A stretch of DNA of 64,000 bases from Scolanthus callimorphus (Eukaryota > Cnidaria > Anthozoa > Actiniaria > Edwardsiidae). The notes beneath the pieces are model-generated. The model did no database searches, was not told the origin of the DNA, and was given only the letters and a program-made list of their open reading frames with translations. How positions within the stretch are numbered: the first letter of the stretch is position 1; each line of letters begins with the position of its first letter. Positions 59,554-64,000 of this stretch are shown one piece after another. The stretch covers positions 6,807,575 through 6,871,574 of the forward strand of contig CM066915.1 of NCBI GenBank assembly GCA_033964015.1, given 5' to 3'. The position numbers and the translations under genes were made by a program.

Positions 59554-61031
59554 TTAAGGGTGCGTTTACCTATCTTTTTGAACCGTTGCTAGGGAGAATT
59601 GAAAGTCCTGTAAAAAGGTCGCCTTTCAAGGAACTTTCAAATTTTCAGGACTTACTTCGGATCGAACGAGATGTCAATTTGATGACGTCATCACGTGACA
59701 TCATGATGACGTCATTGCTACAGAAAAAATGCTTCTCGTTCCCTATACTTGCAAAAAATCGCATTTTTGTGATGTTTACATTTCAACTAGCTCCATACCC
59801 ACAGACTCACGTATGCGTTTTGCGATCAGATAAAAAAATAAGGAAATAGCGACAAAAAAGGTGTCACTCGAACTCTGTTTTTGGCAATAATAATATTTTC
59901 ATTTTTCGTTAGTTTGAGAAATCCATACGTGAAGTTTTGGAAAATCTCCATGTTTTGAATATGATATCGAAAAATTTGCAAAATTCCTTAATTTGTGGAG
60001 GAAGAAGGGTTTTCTAGTTCGAAAAATTGTCACTAAAAGGCTCGGTTACCAATGCGGATAACGCAATAAAATATCTTTTTATTTTTCACAAATAATCCAA
60101 TTATTGAAACATATTTTCGCTGAATTGCCTCAAGATTTAGGTAATGGATGAGGAAAAAAAAATAAACGGCACTCAAAAAGAAAGTTTTGAATGGAAAAAA
60201 AAAATCAGTGGCTGTCACTAGTCGGTCTTGAACTCGTGACCTATCGCTTTGAAGGCGAGAATCATACCACTACGCCTAACTACGCCACACAGTCAACCCA
60301 TTTGGTGGGGACTTTCAAACATATTATATAGTCCTTCTCTAAACAAACGGCAAGTAGATAGCCCGGAATCGACTCGGAAATGACATAGAAATATATGTTG
60401 TCATTAGATTTTTTTAGTTTTTCTGATTCCTGTAGCTCTAAGGACCTGCCTTCGATATTGTCCGTCTCATTTTTGCAAAAAATAGTTGACTTAAGACACT
60501 ATTTTAGAGTCAAAGTCGGGCAAAAAGCTCATCGTAGTTTATTCTTACAGCTAATTGTCCTTTTTCATCATTTCCAGCAAAACCGATAAACTTCATGAGG
60601 AAACTTTGCACTATAGCTAGATAACAACAAAGCATAGAAGGTTTTAGATTGTATTATTTTCTGGCAATATCACATGGCATTATATTTTAATTGAACATTT
60701 TGTGTCAGCTTATCGTGCGAAAACACATCAACACGTCAGCGGCACGAGGGAGACTTGCCTATCTTCGGCTAAGTATTTTCTGTATTTTTTGAGAAAACAG
60801 GACGCAGAGCTTTACAATTAAAGATACAAGGGGGAAGAATGGACTACAGATTGTGATATTTATTTCAAGAATTCCTCTCCAAAAAAGTCGGAAAACGTCC
60901 CGTGAAGTGCGATCTTTCGTGTACCAAATGCTCGCAACCCTGAAAACTTATAAACAACAGGCTACCCGCAACATGCTCCCAGCATAGCAACCGCGCAACC
61001 ATAGCAACGAAATAGGTAAATGCACCCTTAA
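59554..61031. mobile_element. TTAA-flanked element with CRE cluster, locus 2
   Basis: TTAAGGGTGCGTTTACCTAT at the left and ATAGGTAAATGCACCCTTAA at the right. TGATGACGTCATCACGTGAC and a second TGACGTCA lie near 59680-59715, about 125 bases from the left end. Same family as 46380-48044, in opposite orientation. Contains a tRNA-like sequence at 60214-60290. Confidence 0.75.
60214..60290 (-). tRNA. tRNA-Pro-like pseudogene or tRNA-derived sequence
   Basis: On the minus strand TAGTGGTATGATTCTCGC (A-box region) is followed by an anticodon-like loop CTTCAAA closed by TCGC/GCGA, then AGGTCACGAGTTCAAGACC (B-box region). This resembles animal tRNA-Pro, whose body has GTATGATTCTCGC and GTTCAA. The loop would give anticodon TCA, and the T-stem and acceptor stem pair poorly. 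A tRNA-derived pseudogene carried by the TTAA element is more likely than a working tRNA. Confidence 0.35.
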
Positions 61032-61842
61032 CGCCAAAACTTTTACAGGGCTTGCTCTTCAGTACAGCAAAAAGCTACCACAGAAGTCGCCAAGCGATGA
61101 TAGACGTCAACAAAGAAGTTCACCAAAGGCTCCTGAACAACTAAGTCACAGAAGCCAAGAACGTCCGTGGTAGAGGTTTAAAATAGTCCATAGAAACAAG
61201 GGAAAAGAAGCTGGCACCCAGACACTTTCTTCAGCGGGGGCACGCTATCCCAAAGAAAACTAATTTTTCGTGAATGAAAGCTTCAATTACAGAGCATTTC
61301 ATTTTACGGGAGCCTTAATTTTAAGTTTAGTTATATTTCTTTTTTATAATTGTAGCTTAAACCTAGGAAAATGCTGTTGTTTTAGGCAATATTTGGCAAA
61401 AAAATCGAGCTCTCGAATATACGTCCCTGGGAAGCCATTGAAGTGCGCGCGCCAAGAGAAAGACAAGCAAAAAGCGCCGCGCCCTGAGTTGCTTGCTGCT
61501 CGGTGAAACTGAAGTTTAAGATTTAAGTGTTCCTAAACTAAGAATTGTGCAAACTGTAGCTCAAAGTAGTATAAAGGCGGTTCCAAAAACCAATAGACTT
61601 TACTGTAAGAAAATCCAATGAAAGGAACACTGAAAAGTCCGCTCTTTATTGCGCCCATGCATCGACATGCATGTTTCCTTGAACAAAAAAGGCCTCGAAT
61701 CATTTCACGGGAGTTGACTATAGTCTGTATAATTCAACCCTAATCCACAAGAATATATTTTGGATTTTTCTGGAAATATTTTGGGCAAACTTTTAATTAA
61801 CAAAGAGCGCGCGCTCGAGGCGAACGAGGGTGCGCGTAGATG

Positions 61843-61850
61843 TTACGTCA
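61843..61850 (+). promoter_or_regulatory. CRE-like site TTACGTCA upstream of the 61.9-kb gene
   Basis: TTACGTCA about 60 bases before the start codon, next to a CpG-rich GCGCGCGCTCGAGGCG stretch. Suggests a CREB/ATF-type promoter element; not tested. Confidence 0.3.
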
Positions 61851-61909
61851 TAAAGCAAAATTCTATCTACGTCAGAAATCACTCAAAGTTTCATTAACTA
61901 GTTAGCAAG

Positions 61910-63372
61910 ATGGCGATTGAAACAATCTTGTCGACTATTTTAGCTGCGTTAGCGTTAACAAAACTTGGACCGCTAGTCCAGCTTTCTGAGTGGTACGATG
62001 AGCACTACATTAACAACGTGCGTGCTTTTGACAGCCTGTCTGTTGAGTCATTCACAGCCGCCCAGAGAAAAGAGAAAAGAAGGAAAGAACAAGAAAACAT
62101 AAAAAGAGAGGAGATCGATACATTGCAAGTCCAGAGCCGAGTGAGCGCTCTTTTCAGGTGGGGCCTTGTCATAGCGGGGACATCGCACAGGGACATAATG
62201 TACCCTTTCCACTGGCACCTTTGCACCAGCCAATTTCAGGTCCTCAGGGCATCTCCGTAAATATGGTTCAGTTGATCCGACCAGCAGATATGTATGAAAT
62301 GCCACCAGTTCCAAGGGCCGCTTTCCAGAGTCCCGTCAACGTCCCAGCAAGCCCAGTAGAGACCTGGACCTCTCGCCTATTAGGGTCCTTGACGGGCCTG
62401 TTGGGAGCCTTCAGACGTAGGAGGGCGAGGCGGGTCCACGTGGTTGATAGCTCCCCCCGCCTGCATGAGGTCAGGAGTGTTGATGGCGATGAAGCTGACG
62501 TGTCGGACATGGGTGAAGCTGTTACGAGATGGAAGACTTTACAAGACTACATCAGTGCACAGGAACAAAGTAAGAAATGCCTTCCTGACGCTTCTTGAAC
62601 TTGATGATCCTGTAGTATTATTGGATGCGCAAGCTGTCCTCTTCAAATAATTCAATTCTTTATTTTTTACAAGAGAGATATTAGGACAAACTGGAAAGGT
62701 CTTGTTAAAGTCATACAAGGAATTCATACCTCTATTAGAAATTGAAGTGGCACAATGATTATTGGTGGCACAATGATCTAGGGGAGGGGCCAGGGGGGCT
62801 GGTGCTCCCCCCTTAAAAATGAAAAATATATAGGAAATATGTGGGCAAATTTTGATGAAAGCTTATCTTTTGTCATATTTTTTTTATATTTCAGAGTCCC
62901 CTCCTTTGGCGATTATAACCAGTGTTTTATTTCATATTGTAATAACATTATCACAAAAATAGAGGATATCATGGTGCCGCAAATTGCCCAGTGAAACCCT
63001 TGTATAATAATGAAAGTAATTGGATGGTTAGTGGCTAATGATATATGCTAGCATGCATGAGCAATATACATCTACATTTTTTAATTTCATGCTTTAAATC
63101 TCCTGCAAAATTTAAGTTGCAATCAATCTTCATGGAAAATTTCATTTATTTTTTCAGCTTTGGGTGTCAAGTACATCACACCTCTAACCAATGAAGCCAA
63201 CCATCCTTTAGAGGTTTCTCAGGGAAAAAGACAACACACAGAGGATAGAAGGCAAGATCCTCTTCAACCTTCGATTGATCAGCAGATGGCAGACCTTGAA
63301 CAAGATCTGAAGACCATAAAGAACAAGGCTAGATGGGGAGTGTTTTCAAGGTTGAGGAGGCGCAAGATCTAA
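61910..63372 (+). CDS. unrecognised three-exon gene, 255 residues
   Basis: Exons 61910-62140, 62248-62569 and 63158-63372 join to 768 bases with clean sites: GTGAGC donor and CAG acceptor for intron 1, GTAAGA donor and TTTTTTCAG acceptor for intron 2. Phases fit (0, then 1). The ATG sits in AAGATGG, a good start context. I do not recognise the family. The N-terminus is a hydrophobic, possibly amphipathic helix (MAIETILSTILAALALTKLG). Residues 50-70 are a Lys/Glu-rich helix (RKEKRRKEQENIKREE), compatible with a coiled coil. The middle is Pro-rich, followed by a short GLLGAFRRRRARR basic patch. The end has another acidic helix and FSRLRRRKI. The basic patches suggest nuclear or membrane-surface targeting, but this is a guess. 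If intron 1 is retained, the frame ends at 62260 (116 residues). Confidence 0.6.
62760..62960. repeat. possible MITE in intron 2 of the 61.9-kb gene
   Basis: GGGGCCAGGGGGGCTGGTGC followed by AT-rich DNA and AGTCCCCTCCTTTGG resembles the poly-G/poly-C MITE class elsewhere in the window. Ends not resolved. Confidence 0.3.
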
Positions 63373-63689
63373 TTGGAGCAAATTCATCTCCATGAATCGC
63401 AAGGACATCATAATATGAGGAAATCTCAGGCACACCGATGCACTGTCTGTCACATACTGTCATTTGAAAGACAAGTGCATGGAGACATGCCAAAACTTTG
63501 ACCTTACAGTAAGGTCAGCTTGACCTGCCCCTCAGCCTTGGCTCTGCTCTCTCACATTGGGCTGAAATGTTAGCATTGTGTGGGTCCAAACAATCTCGAC
63601 TGCATTTTCAAGGTTTGAGGTTAGAACCTCTGTGGATGCATATATTATACCAATTGATCTTTGAGTGATGTCACAATTTAGATGATGTG

Positions 63690-63815
63690 CATCAATATAA
63701 ACAATGTGTATCAATATCGCTTATATTGATACACATCGCTTATATTGATATATAACTGTATCAATATAAGCGATGTGTATCAATATAAGCGATGTGTATA
63801 TAAGCAATGTGTATC
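63690..63815. repeat. tandem TATCAATATAAGCGATGTG repeat
   Basis: About six imperfect units of TGTATCAATATAAGCGATG with inverted versions (GCTTATATTGATACACATCG), so the tract can fold on itself. Confidence 0.8.
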
Positions 63816-63840
63816 AAGTCTTACCAATGGCAAGTACACA

Positions 63841-63963
63841 ATGGTACTGTCCACTAAGTATCATGAGGCGGCCATCATTAGGGCTGACGACGCAGAGGAG
63901 CAATTGTTGTTGAGGTTAAACACTGGAACTCCGCTGAGACCAAGTTCTGGAAAGTACATGTAA
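63841..63963 (+). CDS. doubtful short open frame at the right edge
   Basis: A frame continuing upstream into the repeat encodes about 40 residues with protein-like composition (STKYHEAAIIRADDAEEQLLLRL) and ends at TAA. It could be a terminal exon of an unseen gene or an alternative last exon of the 61.9-kb gene. No splice acceptor can be fixed. Weak. Confidence 0.2.
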   Translation: MVLSTKYHEAAIIRADDAEEQLLLRLNTGTPLRPSSGKYM

Positions 63964-64000
63964 ACATTTATAGTACTCTCGAACCATGAACACTTGGCTA

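Overview
The window looks like nuclear DNA of an anthozoan cnidarian, most likely a stony coral. The reasons are AT-rich DNA, multi-exon genes with GT-AG introns, very many short inverted-repeat transposons, and two recognisable animal gene families: a secreted follistatin/Kazal plus fibrinogen-like (FReD) protein, and a peroxisomal SCPx-type thiolase. The species cannot be named from sequence alone.

Layout. From 0.4 to 45.8 kb there is a tandem family of three head-to-tail copies on the + strand (622-12896, 23559-30880, 32806-42291). Each has eight exons in the same order and phases: signal peptide; three tiny linker exons; one exon for a follistatin-like domain (Cys hairpin plus Kazal); three exons for the FReD domain. 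Copy 1 is open from start to stop (363 residues predicted). Copies 2 and 3 share a one-base deletion in the Gly-Gly-Gly-Trp region of exon 7. Copy 3 has a second one-base deletion in its signal-peptide exon. Three copies of one gene let many transposon insertions be read directly against empty sites.

From about 44.1 to 58.9 kb the - strand carries a thiolase of the sterol-carrier-protein-X family, convergent with copy 3. It is scattered over at least six exons and crowded with transposons. It ends in Ala-Lys-Leu, a peroxisomal targeting signal, with no SCP2 lipid-binding domain. Its last two exons also occur in antisense behind copy 2 (31.7-32.1 kb), so the duplication that made copies 2 and 3 carried the 3' end of the neighbouring thiolase gene with it.

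From 61.9 to 63.4 kb a three-exon + strand gene predicts a 255-residue charged protein that I do not recognise. The 12.9-23.3 kb spacer and most introns consist of repeats: a 141-bp satellite, a LINE 3' end, CACTA-, Mutator-, hAT- and TTAA-type inverted-repeat elements, a 1.7-kb palindrome, a 66-bp minisatellite of about 25 units, and a pair of inverted 15-bp minisatellites. Nothing here is bacterial, and there is no operon or CRISPR array. The three secreted copies plausibly form one lectin/inhibitor family; the thiolase is only a neighbour.
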